Both the position numbers and the translations under genes were made by a program. From an uncultured Clostridia bacterium (GTDB lineage: Bacteria > Bacillota > Clostridia > Oscillospirales > Ruminococcaceae), in assembly GCA_944382875.1 (NCBI GenBank), contig CALWNQ010000017.1:1-55924 (forward strand): DNA of 55,924 nt, read 5' to 3'. Below the pieces are notes generated by a model. The model did not search any database and was not told where the DNA came from. It saw nothing but the letters and a program-made list of their open reading frames with translations. Below, one piece after another: positions 8,438 to 17,050 of the stretch. Within the stretch, counting starts at the first letter, position 1; each line of letters begins with the position of its first letter.

Positions 8438-8486
8438 TAAAATGGAAACAGTGTCGAAATATTGTGTGCAAAAACACAATATTTCG
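8438..8486 (+). promoter_or_regulatory. Probable operator: perfect inverted repeat next to a weak -10 element
   Basis: CGAAATATTGTG (8455-8466) is the exact reverse complement of CACAATATTTCG (8475-8486), with an 8-base spacer. A TAAAAT (-10-like) lies at 8438-8443, but there is no good -35. No T-run follows the repeat, so it is more like a repressor site than a terminator. It sits 55-86 bases before the GH38 start. The regulator is unknown. Confidence 0.55.
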
Positions 8487-8540
8487 CGTACATCTGTTTG
8501 CTGATTGGCAACAGTATTTTGAATACAGGAGATGATTGTA

Positions 8541-11500
8541 GTGAAAATGGCACCGGAATGGCATGACCGTTTACGGCACTGGACTGCTACGCTGGAAAAG
8601 GATTTTTACCGTCCGTTAGGTGATATTTCCTTTGAAGGCTTCTGCACCTATGACCATATCACCCAGGACGAAGCGCTGAATAAAGGCGGCTACGCACCGG
8701 TTCCCGAGGGGACTGTCTGGGGCAATGAGTGGGAATATATGTGGCTGAAGGGCGAGGTTGTCCTTCCTCCCGAAGCCGAAGGCAAAATGATTGTGATGAA
8801 CCTCAATCCCGGCGGAGAAACCACCCTGTTTGTCAACGGGGCATCCTTTGGCACCTACCGCGCCGGATGGGTATCGGTTCCGCACCACTTTATTGAGGAC
8901 AATATCCTCACCGAAAACGGCAAATCCGGCGAAAAATACCTGATTCAAGCCGAGGCATATGCCGGCCACTTCTTCCCCAATGGGGAACTGGCTTACTGCG
9001 GCACCGGTCCGGTAATCCCCGGTACATACACCGACCCGCTGGAAGGCAAGCTCCGCACTGCGATGGGCAAAAATACCTTCGGCATCTGGAACGAAGACGC
9101 TTACCAGCTCTGGATGGACGTTAAAACCCTGACAGAAGTGATGGAGTGTCTGCCGGAGAGCAGCCTCCGCGCAGCGAAAATCGCAAAAGCGCTCGAAAAA
9201 TTCACCCTGACTGTTGACTTTGAGCAGGACGCCGAAGCCCGCATCGCCGATTACAAAAAAGGCCGCGAGGTTTTGAAAGAAGCACTTGCCTGCGTCAACG
9301 GCAGCACAACCCCCACCTTCTACGGCATCGGCAACGCCCATCTCGATGTGGTGTGGCTCTGGCCTTTGGCTGAAACCGAACGGAAAGTTTCCCGTACCTT
9401 TGCGGCACAGCTCCGCCTAATTGAAAAATATCCCGGCTACAAATTCCTTCAGAGCCAGCCCCAGACCTATGCTTTCTGCCAGCAGTATTATCCGGAGCTG
9501 TTTGAACGGATCAAAGCGGCTATTAAAAAAGGCGGCTGGGTTGCAGAAGGCGGTATGTGGGTGGAACCCGATACCAATATGACCTCTGGTGAATCGCTGG
9601 TCCGTCAGCTTGTTCACGGCATGAAATATTTCCGGGATGAACTCGGTGTCAACTGCGAAATCCTGTGGCTGCCCGATACCTTTGGTTATACAGCGGCGCT
9701 GCCCCAGATCCTCAAGAGCTGCGGCATGAAGTACCTCGTTACCCAGAAGATCTTCTGGAGCTACAACGGCGGCGACCAGTTCCCCTATCATTACTTTAAG
9801 TGGCAGGGCATGGACGGCAGCGAAATCGTTTCCTACCTGCCCACCAACTATACCTACACCACCAACCCGAAACAGCTGATTGACGTCTGGGAAAATCGCG
9901 TCCAGAAGGACGGCCTGGATAAATTCCTGCTGCCTTACGGTTACGGTGACGGCGGCGGCGGTCCGAGCCGCGACTACATCGAGTTTGCGCTGCGTGAGAA
10001 AGACCTTGAAGGTTGCCCCAAACTGGAAATGGCGCATCCGAGCAAGATCTTTGAAGACCTCGAAGCGGAAGGCGGCCCCGAAAACACTTATGTCGGCGAG
10101 CTGTACTTTGCTTGCCACCGGGGTGTTTACACCAGCCAGGCTTCGGTCAAAAAAGGCAACCGCAAATCCGAGCTTGCTCTCCGCGAAGCGGAAATGTGGG
10201 GCTCTCTGGCCATCCAGAACGGCTTTGCATTCCCCTATGCCGAATGGGATGCGGACTGGAAAAAGGTGCTCCTCAACCAGTTCCACGACATTCTCCCTGG
10301 CTCCTCGATTGCGGCGGTTTACAAGAAAGCAAAAGAGCTGCACGATGAAGTCATCGCTTCCGGAAAAGCTCTCGCCAATGCGGCAGCTTCTTCCGTTGCA
10401 GGCAGCGGCAGCGACGAGCTGGTCTTCAACTCCCTGTCCTGGGACCGCGACACTGTGGTCAAGAAATCCGACGGCAGCTATGTCCGCGTGACGGTTCCGG
10501 CCTGCGGCTATGCGCCTGCTGTCGATAACGGTTTGGCTCCTTCCGAAGCGGTCAAGGTTTCGGCCGACGCAAATGGCGCTGTTCTGGAAAACAGCAAAGT
10601 CAAGGCTGTCTTTGATGCCAACGGCGAGATGGTATCCTTTGTCCTGCTCGAAAGCGGACGGGAATTCGCAGCCGGCAGCATGAACCGCCTCCTCCTTTAC
10701 AAAGATGTACCGCGCGTCTTTGATGCCTGGGACATCGATAGCCCCTATGAGCAGCAGTTTGTCGAGAGCGGCCGCTGCACCGGCATCCGCGTTGTGGAAG
10801 AGAATCCCTACCGCTGTGCGATCGAGATCAGCCGCGAAATCGGCAACTCCACCCTTACCCAGATCGTTTCCCTCGAAAGCGGCAGCATTCGGGTGGAATT
10901 CGACACCACCGCCGAGTGGCATGAGCTGCATCGCCTGCTCAAAGTCAGCTTCCCGGTTGACGTCACCACAACCGAAGCGGTCAACGAAATGCAGTTTGGC
11001 TATGTCAAACGGCCGACCCATCGTTCCCGCGCTTATGAAAAAGACCGCTTTGAGGTCTGCAACCACCGTTACACCGCTCTCTGCGATGAAGGCCACGGCG
11101 CTGCTGTCCTGAACGACTGCAAGTACGGCGTGAGCATGCTGGGCAACGCCATCAACCTCACCCTGCTCCGTGCGGCGGCTTCCCCCGAAATGCGGGCCGA
11201 CAACGGCACCCACCATTTCACCTACGCGTTCACCGCATGGGAAGGCAGCCTGCTCGAAAGCCCTGTCGTCCGGGAAGGCTATGAGCTGAACGTGGCACCC
11301 GTCCTCCTGACCGGCAAAGCTGGCAGCAAGAGCTTCTTTAACCTCTGCGGCGCCGAGAACATCGTGATCGACACTGTGAAACCCGCCGAGGATCAGAGCG
11401 GCGACATCGTCCTCCGTCTGTATGAAAGCAAGCACGCTGACACCAACTGCACCCTGAACTGGGATCTGCCGGTTGCGTCCGCCTGCCTCTGCAATATGCT

Positions 11501-11606
11501 CGAGGATGCCGATAGCTGTGAAGCGCTTGATCTGGCCGGCAACGGCGTGAAGCTCCACTTCCGTCCGTTTGAGGTCAAGACCGTCCGTCTGCACACTGCA
11601 AAATAA
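8541..11606 (+). CDS. Cytoplasmic GH38 alpha-mannosidase
   Basis: This is a 1021-residue GH38 protein. An N-terminal sugar-binding region with two FVNGASFG/YAGHFFPNGEL segments precedes the catalytic domain. The catalytic domain has the zinc-binding motif GNAHLDVVWLWP (around 272) and the nucleophile motif WLPDTFGY, followed by C-terminal beta domains. There is no signal peptide, so it acts in the cytoplasm on imported manno-oligosaccharides or N-glycan fragments. I chose GTG at 8541 because the AGGAG site at 8527-8531 abuts the upstream ATG at 8532 with no spacing; ATG 8547 is another option. Codons are strongly C-ending, like those of rplM and gltA, which suggests high expression. A terminator follows. 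Confidence 0.92.
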   Translation: MKMAPEWHDRLRHWTATLEKDFYRPLGDISFEGFCTYDHITQDEALNKGGYAPVPEGTVWGNEWEYMWLKGEVVLPPEAEGKMIVMNLNPGGETTLFVNGASFGTYRAGWVSVPHHFIEDNILTENGKSGEKYLIQAEAYAGHFFPNGELAYCGTGPVIPGTYTDPLEGKLRTAMGKNTFGIWNEDAYQLWMDVKTLTEVMECLPESSLRAAKIAKALEKFTLTVDFEQDAEARIADYKKGREVLKEALACVNGSTTPTFYGIGNAHLDVVWLWPLAETERKVSRTFAAQLRLIEKYPGYKFLQSQPQTYAFCQQYYPELFERIKAAIKKGGWVAEGGMWVEPDTNMTSGESLVRQLVHGMKYFRDELGVNCEILWLPDTFGYTAALPQILKSCGMKYLVTQKIFWSYNGGDQFPYHYFKWQGMDGSEIVSYLPTNYTYTTNPKQLIDVWENRVQKDGLDKFLLPYGYGDGGGGPSRDYIEFALREKDLEGCPKLEMAHPSKIFEDLEAEGGPENTYVGELYFACHRGVYTSQASVKKGNRKSELALREAEMWGSLAIQNGFAFPYAEWDADWKKVLLNQFHDILPGSSIAAVYKKAKELHDEVIASGKALANAAASSVAGSGSDELVFNSLSWDRDTVVKKSDGSYVRVTVPACGYAPAVDNGLAPSEAVKVSADANGAVLENSKVKAVFDANGEMVSFVLLESGREFAAGSMNRLLLYKDVPRVFDAWDIDSPYEQQFVESGRCTGIRVVEENPYRCAIEISREIGNSTLTQIVSLESGSIRVEFDTTAEWHELHRLLKVSFPVDVTTTEAVNEMQFGYVKRPTHRSRAYEKDRFEVCNHRYTALCDEGHGAAVLNDCKYGVSMLGNAINLTLLRAAASPEMRADNGTHHFTYAFTAWEGSLLESPVVREGYELNVAPVLLTGKAGSKSFFNLCGAENIVIDTVKPAEDQSGDIVLRLYESKHADTNCTLNWDLPVASACLCNMLEDADSCEALDLAGNGVKLHFRPFEVKTVRLHTAK

Positions 11607-11614
11607 TCCAAACA

Positions 11615-11653
11615 GAAAAGGGCGCTCCGGATTTCCGGGGTGCCCGTTTTCAC
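11615..11653 (+). terminator. Intrinsic terminator after alpha-mannosidase
   Basis: AAAAGGGCGCTCCGG pairs with CCGGGGTGCCCGTTTT across a short ATTT loop, with G-T pairs, ending in a T-run, between the GH38 stop at 11606 and the pepC start at 11683. Confidence 0.7.
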
Positions 11654-11682
11654 AAAACCAATATCGTCAGGAGTGAAATATC

Positions 11683-13020
11683 ATGAATCAGGCAACCCCT
11701 CTTACCGCCGAAAAGCTTTCCGCTTACCGGCAACAGTTCACCGGCAGCCGCGCCCTCCGTACCGCCGCTAATGCCGCCTCTAAAACCGCGCTGAACGATA
11801 TCGCTTACTGCGGAATGGAAGCCGCACGGCTGCACCATCATTTTTCGATCGAAATTCCCACCATGTCCGCCACCAACCAGAAATCGAGCGGCCGATGCTG
11901 GATGTTCGCAGCCCTCAACGTCCTCCGGGAGCGCGTCGCGGCCAAGACCGGAATGGAAGAATTTGAGCTTTCGCAGAGTTATTCCGCTTTCTGGGATAAA
12001 TTCGAACGCGCCAACTACTTCCTCGAAAGCATCATCGACACCGCTGCACTGGATTCCGATGACCGCACTGTGGCGACCATTCTGCAAAATGGCGTCCACG
12101 ACGGCGGACAGTGGGATATGTTTGTAAATATCGTCAAAAAATACGGCGTTGTCCCCAAACACGCCATGCCGGAAACCTTCCAGAGCAGCAACACCGGCAT
12201 GATGAACAGCCTGCTCAACACCAACCTGAAAGAGTGTGCGGTCAAACTTCGCACTATGTTTGCCGAAGGAAAGCCCGAAGAAGAGCTCCGCGCAGCGAAA
12301 GAGGAAATGCTCGGCAAGATTTTTAGCTTTCTCTGCATCTGCTACGGCAATCCGCCCGAAACCTTTGACTTTGAGTACACCGACAAGGAGAAGGTCTACC
12401 ATCGGGAGGATAACCTCACCCCGCTCAGCTTTTACGAGAAGTATGTGGAGATGAACCTGGACGATTACATCAGCACTATCCACGCGCCTACCAAAGATAA
12501 ACCGTTTGATCGGATGTATACCGTCAAATATCTGGGCAATGTGGTGGAGGGCAATCCGGTTGCCTACCTCAACCTGACGATGGAAGAGCTGAAAGCGCTG
12601 GTCATTGCCCAGTTAAAAGACGGCGAAGTCGTCTGGTTCGGCAGCGATGTGGGCAAATTCGGCGACCGTGCCGGCGGATTCTGGGACGACCGTTCCTTTG
12701 AATACGAAGCGCTGACCGGCCTCACCTTTGCGCTGACCAAAGAGCAGCGGCTCGATTACCGCGACAGTGCGATGAACCATGCCATGGTTATCACCGGCGT
12801 CAACCTCAAGGACGGCAAGCCGGACCGCTGGAAAATTGAGAACAGCTGGGGCGATGACAAAGGGGAAAAGGGATATTATATCGCAAGCGACAGCTGGTTT
12901 GACGAATTTGTCTATCAGGCAGTTGTCCAGCGCAAATATCTCGGCGAAAAAGCCGCACTGCTGGAGCAGCCGGCGATTGAGCTGACTCCCTGGGACCCGA
13001 TGGGATCACTGGCACGCTGA
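11683..13020 (+). CDS. pepC: C1-family aminopeptidase (PepC / bleomycin hydrolase type)
   Basis: This 445-residue cysteine aminopeptidase has the nucleophile motif NQKSSGRCWMFAALN (Cys72), the catalytic histidine in MNHAMVITGV (His366) and the asparagine in IENSWGDD (Asn387). This is the complete papain-like triad of the bleomycin hydrolase family. Length matches PepC. It is a cytoplasmic peptidase that frees N-terminal residues from peptides. The ATG at 11683 follows CAGGAG. It comes after a GH38 gene and a terminator, and shares that gene's C-rich codon preference, which fits abundant expression. A strong terminator follows its stop. Confidence 0.93.
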   Translation: MNQATPLTAEKLSAYRQQFTGSRALRTAANAASKTALNDIAYCGMEAARLHHHFSIEIPTMSATNQKSSGRCWMFAALNVLRERVAAKTGMEEFELSQSYSAFWDKFERANYFLESIIDTAALDSDDRTVATILQNGVHDGGQWDMFVNIVKKYGVVPKHAMPETFQSSNTGMMNSLLNTNLKECAVKLRTMFAEGKPEEELRAAKEEMLGKIFSFLCICYGNPPETFDFEYTDKEKVYHREDNLTPLSFYEKYVEMNLDDYISTIHAPTKDKPFDRMYTVKYLGNVVEGNPVAYLNLTMEELKALVIAQLKDGEVVWFGSDVGKFGDRAGGFWDDRSFEYEALTGLTFALTKEQRLDYRDSAMNHAMVITGVNLKDGKPDRWKIENSWGDDKGEKGYYIASDSWFDEFVYQAVVQRKYLGEKAALLEQPAIELTPWDPMGSLAR

Positions 13021-13038
13021 ATGATTGTAAAAAATAAA

Positions 13039-13065
13039 CCGGAGAGCCAAAACTCTCCGGTTTTT
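13039..13065 (+). terminator. Bidirectional terminator between pepC and the Nudix gene
   Basis: CCGGAGAG (13039-13046) pairs with CTCTCCGG (13053-13060), followed by TTTTT on the plus strand. A-rich flanking on the left gives a T-run on the minus strand, so it can end both convergent transcripts. Confidence 0.85.
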
Positions 13066-13068
13066 CGT

Positions 13069-15231
13069 TTATTTTTGGTGATGTGCCCGGTAAAGCGCGT
13101 AGGCGCCCAGGGTAAATCCGTCGTCGATCTGCCCGGAGGAGATCAGGCGGTCAAGCTCTTCTTCGGGAACTTCTGTCCATTCGAGCAATCCCTCGTGCCC
13201 GATATTGGGGGAGAAGCTTTCCAGATCTGCCTGGAAGACATAGGCACGGTCGCCAGTCAGACCGCTGTCCGGTGCAATCCGTCCGAGCAGCACCGGCTCT
13301 CCGGAAAGGACGGCGCCGATCTCTTCCCGGAGCTCCCGGACAGCGTTTTCGGCGGGGGAATCGCCCGGTTCGGCAAATCCGCGCGGAAAAGCGAGCTGCT
13401 CCGCCCGCAGGGCGTGACGGAACTGGCGGATTAAGAGAAAATTTCCCTGATGCCGTGTCAGCATGACCACACCGTCGTTGCCGGAGCTGCCCATCACTCG
13501 TTCATACGGGAAAATCTCCCCGCCTTCTCCGATCACCGGATCCACTGTGAAAGTGTGGAACCGGCTCTGGTAAACAACTCCGTACTGCCGGGAAAACAGC
13601 TCTTCGGAGCGTCGGATACTGCGGACAACTTCGGGATTGGCGGTGTCGGCAATGGGGTAGATTTCCGAGGGGGCAAACCAGGTGGGATGCTTTGTCCGGA
13701 GCTGTTTGTATCGCCGGAGCTCTTGTGTTTCCGCACAGGGCATGACAGCATGGGAACTCCGCTTTTCACGAAAGTTTTGTCCGCTCTGAGAGCTACTGCG
13801 GTATCCCGCCGGTTTACTGGTTCGAACATGATAGGCGGTGGAGAGCAGCTGTTTAATTTCCTGAATCGCTTCCGAAAGGGAGAGCAGATTGGGGAACTTT
13901 TTGGATAGCAGGGTAGAGGCGGTTTCACATATCAGAAAGAAGGCGATGGTTTCCGCCGCAAATCCGAAGACTGCGGATAGGGAATCGAGAAAGCTGAATT
14001 CTCCGTCCCAGATGCACTGGAGCAGCTGCCCCGTAATCTCAAATACCATCAGGAAAGCGATGCAAAAAAGGAGGGAAAGGCACTTTTTTCCGATTTTTAA
14101 GCTGACAATAGACTTCTGTTGCTGCCGCTGTTCCGAAAGATTCCACTCGTACCGCGGTATACCGGTTTCGTCCGGTTCTGCCTGATAAGGAAAGCAGCGG
14201 GTGAGAAAGGCGGCTTCGGAAAAATTGGGGAGCGCGTCCATCCGGTCAAATTCAATGAATTCGTTGGTTTCGTCAAGAAGGAAACGGAAGTTTGCGTCCC
14301 TGCCATCCTGCCAGTCGTCGCGCAGCCGGGCGGCAAAATCACATAAAAAGCTGCTGTCCGGGGAATCGATATTGCAGAAGTCATAGTGCTTGGAGATGTT
14401 GCAGATACTGATTTCGCAGGCGCAGTTGTAGCAGAGGTTGACGGCGGCTTCGGCATATTGAAAGGCTTCCTTGTCTGCAAAAGCTTCTGCCGCTTGTTTC
14501 AGCTCGTGATGGTAGACCGAACGGCTGTTGGCACCTTTTTGAAAACAGCGGAGATTCCGGATAGCTTCTGCCGCATCGGGGCGCAGGATGGAACGATCCA
14601 GCACAAGCTTTAAAATATCATAAAACCGGAAGTTCCGATATTCAGAATTTTCTCGCGGCCGGACATAGATGTGATCCAGTGTGCTGATTCGCAGGACAGT
14701 CGCAAGAAGCCAGTAAAGATTTTCCAGAATTCCGGTCATCTCTTCATTGGAGAGCTGACTTTCGATTATTATATCGCCGCTGCATTCCGTGAAAAGATCC
14801 CGCAGCGCGGCGGAATTTTTCTCCTTTTCGGAGAGATACTCCCGGATTTCGGTCAGATCTGAGTGGATCAGGCTGCGCTTGATTAAGGCAGTCAGCCGTT
14901 TCTGGGCACTTTTGATGGGAAGCGCCGAATAGATGTACCGGTTTTGATCGTTGTCGATGGTGCTGAGCAGGTACTGTACAATCGAGCGGATGGAACCATA
15001 CTGGGAAATCCGGATAGCGCCGTTCTGAAACAGCTCAACCAAACTGCCCTGGTATTCGGGATTGTCCCACAGGCTGAAAAATCCGCGGGAGTCGACTAGC
15101 TGGTTGTAGGTCAGCACCACGATATTCCCGTTCCCGACAATTTCATCATAGAGCGCCTGTTGTCCCCGGATGATTTCCCAGTCCGTTTTCCGCACCGAAT
15201 CCAGTTCGTGCAGGTATACATATTTCCGCAC
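13069..15231 (-). CDS. Large membrane-associated protein with C-terminal Nudix hydrolase domain
   Basis: This 720-residue protein has three parts. Residues 1-370 form a region I do not recognise, beginning MRKYVYLHELDSVRKTDWEI. Two membrane helices lie at about 382-405 and 415-441. A Nudix domain lies at about 560-720. The Nudix box spans 618-640 (GFAEPG...REEIGA). It keeps Gly618, Arg632, Glu633, Glu636, Glu637 and Gly639, but has Asp624 where Glu is usual. Nudix enzymes cleave nucleoside diphosphate derivatives such as ADP-ribose or NDP-sugars. The ATG at 15231 has AGGAGG nearby. It stands alone, convergent with pepC and downstream of RNase P RNA on the same strand. The N-terminal part is unexplained. 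Confidence 0.8.
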   Translation of the reverse strand: MRKYVYLHELDSVRKTDWEIIRGQQALYDEIVGNGNIVVLTYNQLVDSRGFFSLWDNPEYQGSLVELFQNGAIRISQYGSIRSIVQYLLSTIDNDQNRYIYSALPIKSAQKRLTALIKRSLIHSDLTEIREYLSEKEKNSAALRDLFTECSGDIIIESQLSNEEMTGILENLYWLLATVLRISTLDHIYVRPRENSEYRNFRFYDILKLVLDRSILRPDAAEAIRNLRCFQKGANSRSVYHHELKQAAEAFADKEAFQYAEAAVNLCYNCACEISICNISKHYDFCNIDSPDSSFLCDFAARLRDDWQDGRDANFRFLLDETNEFIEFDRMDALPNFSEAAFLTRCFPYQAEPDETGIPRYEWNLSEQRQQQKSIVSLKIGKKCLSLLFCIAFLMVFEITGQLLQCIWDGEFSFLDSLSAVFGFAAETIAFFLICETASTLLSKKFPNLLSLSEAIQEIKQLLSTAYHVRTSKPAGYRSSSQSGQNFREKRSSHAVMPCAETQELRRYKQLRTKHPTWFAPSEIYPIADTANPEVVRSIRRSEELFSRQYGVVYQSRFHTFTVDPVIGEGGEIFPYERVMGSSGNDGVVMLTRHQGNFLLIRQFRHALRAEQLAFPRGFAEPGDSPAENAVRELREEIGAVLSGEPVLLGRIAPDSGLTGDRAYVFQADLESFSPNIGHEGLLEWTEVPEEELDRLISSGQIDDGFTLGAYALYRAHHQK

Positions 15232-15265
15232 CGGTCTGCCTCCTTTGCTTTTCCCAAAAATGAAA

Positions 15266-15304
15266 AACTCACGAAATCAGGCGCGGTGCCGGTTTTCGTG
15301 AGTT
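15266..15304 (-). terminator. Terminator after RNase P RNA
   Basis: On the minus strand AACTCACGAAA (15294-15304) pairs with TTTCGTGAGTT (15266-15276), then TTTC and more T residues follow. It ends the rnpB transcript before the Nudix gene. Confidence 0.75.
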
Positions 15305-15316
15305 GCTGTTTTGCGG

Positions 15317-15650
15317 TTGCCGAGAGGACCTGTAAGCCGAGTTCTGTCGTGTGTGACAATCTATCTCGACAAAGCGTCACCGCTTTGCTCAAGCCACCTT
15401 TCGGGAGCGTCGGACCAACGATAACCTCCCAGTCGGTGTTGCATCGGATAGGGTTTACATGGCAGCGGGGTTTCCCCCGCTCCGGTGAGCTCTTACCTCG
15501 CCTTTCCACCCTTACCGGAAGAATCCGGCGGTATCTCTCTGTTGCACTTTCCCTGAAGTCGCCTTCGGCTGCCGTTAGCAGTTATCCTGTCCTGTGATGC
15601 TCGGACTTTCCTCATGGACTTGTTCCACGCTGCCACACAGTCTTCTCGGC
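15317..15650 (-). ncRNA. rnpB: RNase P RNA, bacterial class A
   Basis: On the minus strand the sequence contains the universally conserved GAGGAAAGTCCGAGC near the 5' end (about 15598-15616). The conserved segments GGTAAGAGCTCACCG and GAACTCGGCTTACAGG (near the 3' end) are also present. The 5' GCCGAG and the 3' CTCGGC close helix P1. The length of about 334 nucleotides fits class A. It is the catalytic RNA that removes 5' leaders from tRNA precursors. A consensus promoter and a terminator frame it. Ends are placed by pairing and could be off by a few bases. Confidence 0.95.
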
Positions 15651-15656
15651 TTTTTT

Positions 15657-15685
15657 ATTCTACACGATTTTTTTTAAAAAGTCAA
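15657..15685 (-). promoter_or_regulatory. Promoter of RNase P RNA
   Basis: On the minus strand TTGACT (15680-15685) and TAGAAT (15657-15662) are separated by 17 bases, and the RNA starts about 7 bases further on. Confidence 0.8.
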
Positions 15686-15714
15686 CCCGGAGGAAGACAT
15701 TTGCGCAACCTCTC

Positions 15715-15743
15715 TTGCCAAAACCGAAAAAGTGTGCTACAAT
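15715..15743 (+). promoter_or_regulatory. Promoter of the fluoride riboswitch / antiporter transcript
   Basis: TTGCCA (15715-15720) and TACAAT (15738-15743) are separated by 17 bases. Transcription would start close to 15750, directly before the aptamer. Confidence 0.8.
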
Positions 15744-15749
15744 AAGACC

Positions 15750-15813
15750 ATGGGAATGAAGTACTCCCGTGGCTATTTTCCAAAACCGCTCAACCGGGCT
15801 GATGACTTCTGCA
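15750..15813 (+). promoter_or_regulatory. Fluoride riboswitch (crcB motif)
   Basis: The leader fits the fluoride aptamer. Stem 1 is GGGA (15752-15755) with TCCC (15765-15768). The second stem is GCTC (15788-15791) with GGGC (15796-15799). The conserved CTGATGAC segment follows. The loop GAAGT (15758-15762) is exactly complementary to ACTTC (15805-15809), which gives the diagnostic pseudoknot. Members of this class control fluoride exporters, including CrcB, ClC-type and cation:proton antiporters. The gene downstream is an antiporter. The 3' strand of the aptamer also takes part in the terminator at 15796-15842, so fluoride binding should prevent termination. Confidence 0.88.
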
Positions 15814-15842
15814 GGAATGCAGGGGGAATCGGCTCTTTTTTT
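15796..15842 (+). terminator. Riboswitch expression platform: intrinsic terminator overlapping the aptamer
   Basis: GGGCTGAT (15796-15803) pairs with ATCGGCTC (15828-15835), and CTTCTGCA pairs with TGCAGGGG inside it around a GGAA loop. Seven T residues follow. The hairpin uses the ACTTC pseudoknot bases, so the aptamer and the terminator cannot form at once. Confidence 0.85.
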
Positions 15843-15865
15843 GTGTCAAAATGGGGGAATGAACG

Positions 15866-17050
15866 ATGCTGACAAGTCTTGCGCTGATTTTTTTATGTGG
15901 GATGGTGCTGGGAGCCCTGTTTCAGAAGCTGCGGTTGCCATCTCTTCTGGGGATGCTGCTGACCGGGATGATTCTGGGGCCGTATGCTTTGAACCTGCTG
16001 GATGGCTCCATCCTGTCCATCTCAGCCGACCTGCGGGAACTGGCTCTCATTATTATCCTGACGAGAGCGGGGCTTTCGCTCAATTTTACCGATCTGAAAA
16101 AGGTGGGGTGTCCCGCTATCCTGATGTGTTTTGTGCCTGCCTGCTTTGAGATTGCGGGGATGGTGCTGCTGGCTCCGCCGCTGCTGAGAATTTCGGTGCT
16201 GGATGCCGCCATTATGGGGGCTGTGGTGGGCGCAGTTTCTCCCGCTGTGATTGTCCCCCGGATGCTGCGGATGATGGAGGAAAAACGCGGCACCGGGAAG
16301 GGAATTCCCCAGATGATTCTGGCCGGTGCCTCGGTGGACGATGTCTTTGTTATCGTCCTGTTCAGCTCCTTTACCGGGCTGGCACAGGACGGGAACTTTT
16401 CGGCCGCGGCGCTTTTGTCGGTGCCGGTATCGGTGCTGCTGGGGCTTGCTGCCGGGCTGGCGGCGGGACTTCTGCTCGGCTTTTTCTTTCAGGAGGTGCA
16501 CTTGCGCGACACGGCTAAGGTTCTGATTTTGCTGAGCATTTCCTTCCTGTTTGTGGCGCTGGAAGATGCGCTGGAGGGGATTCTGCCATTTTCCGGTCTG
16601 CTTGCGGTGATGAGCATGGGGGCTGCACTTTTAAAATCTCGTCCGGAGGCGGCAGTGCGGCTTTCCGCCAAATTCTCCAAACTGTGGGTGGCGGCTGAGC
16701 TGCTGCTCTTTGTTTTGGTGGGTGCGGCGGTTGACCTTGGGTATGCGGCAAAAGCGGGGCTTATGGTGCTTGCGGTGATTGCAGGGGCATTAGTTTTCCG
16801 TGTATGCGGTGTTTGTGTCTGCATGATCGGGACGGCACTCAGCCGGAAAGAACGGCTTTTCTGTGCGGCAGCCTATCTCCCCAAAGCAACGGTACAGGCG
16901 GCAATCGGCGGTGTTCCGCTCGCGATGGGGCTTTCTTGCGGCAGTATTGTGTTGACTGCTGCGGTGCTTGCCATCCTGTTTACAGCGCCAGTGGGCGCTT
17001 TCCTGATCGACTTTCTGGCGCCGCGGCTTATTTCCCGTCAGGACGAGTGA
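15866..17050 (+). CDS. Cation:proton antiporter (CPA family), fluoride-riboswitch controlled
   Basis: This 394-residue, very hydrophobic protein has about 12 membrane segments. It shows CPA1/CPA2 antiporter features: LLGMLLTGMILGP near the N-terminus, ILTRAGLSLN at about 65-74 and the paired aspartates in GASVDDVFVIVLFSS. It has no C-terminal TrkA nucleotide-binding domain. The fluoride riboswitch upstream suggests a role in fluoride tolerance, either exporting fluoride or handling the protons or sodium it brings in. The ATG at 15866 follows GGGGGAA. Its 3' end overlaps the convergent flavodoxin gene by 23 bases. The family is confident; the transported ion is inferred. Confidence 0.88.
   Translation: MLTSLALIFLCGMVLGALFQKLRLPSLLGMLLTGMILGPYALNLLDGSILSISADLRELALIIILTRAGLSLNFTDLKKVGCPAILMCFVPACFEIAGMVLLAPPLLRISVLDAAIMGAVVGAVSPAVIVPRMLRMMEEKRGTGKGIPQMILAGASVDDVFVIVLFSSFTGLAQDGNFSAAALLSVPVSVLLGLAAGLAAGLLLGFFFQEVHLRDTAKVLILLSISFLFVALEDALEGILPFSGLLAVMSMGAALLKSRPEAAVRLSAKFSKLWVAAELLLFVLVGAAVDLGYAAKAGLMVLAVIAGALVFRVCGVCVCMIGTALSRKERLFCAAAYLPKATVQAAIGGVPLAMGLSCGSIVLTAAVLAILFTAPVGAFLIDFLAPRLISRQDE

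Noticed and set aside
15160-15597. Protein-coding frames across 15.1-15.6 kb
   Set aside because: They overlap the RNase P RNA, whose conserved sequences explain the region.
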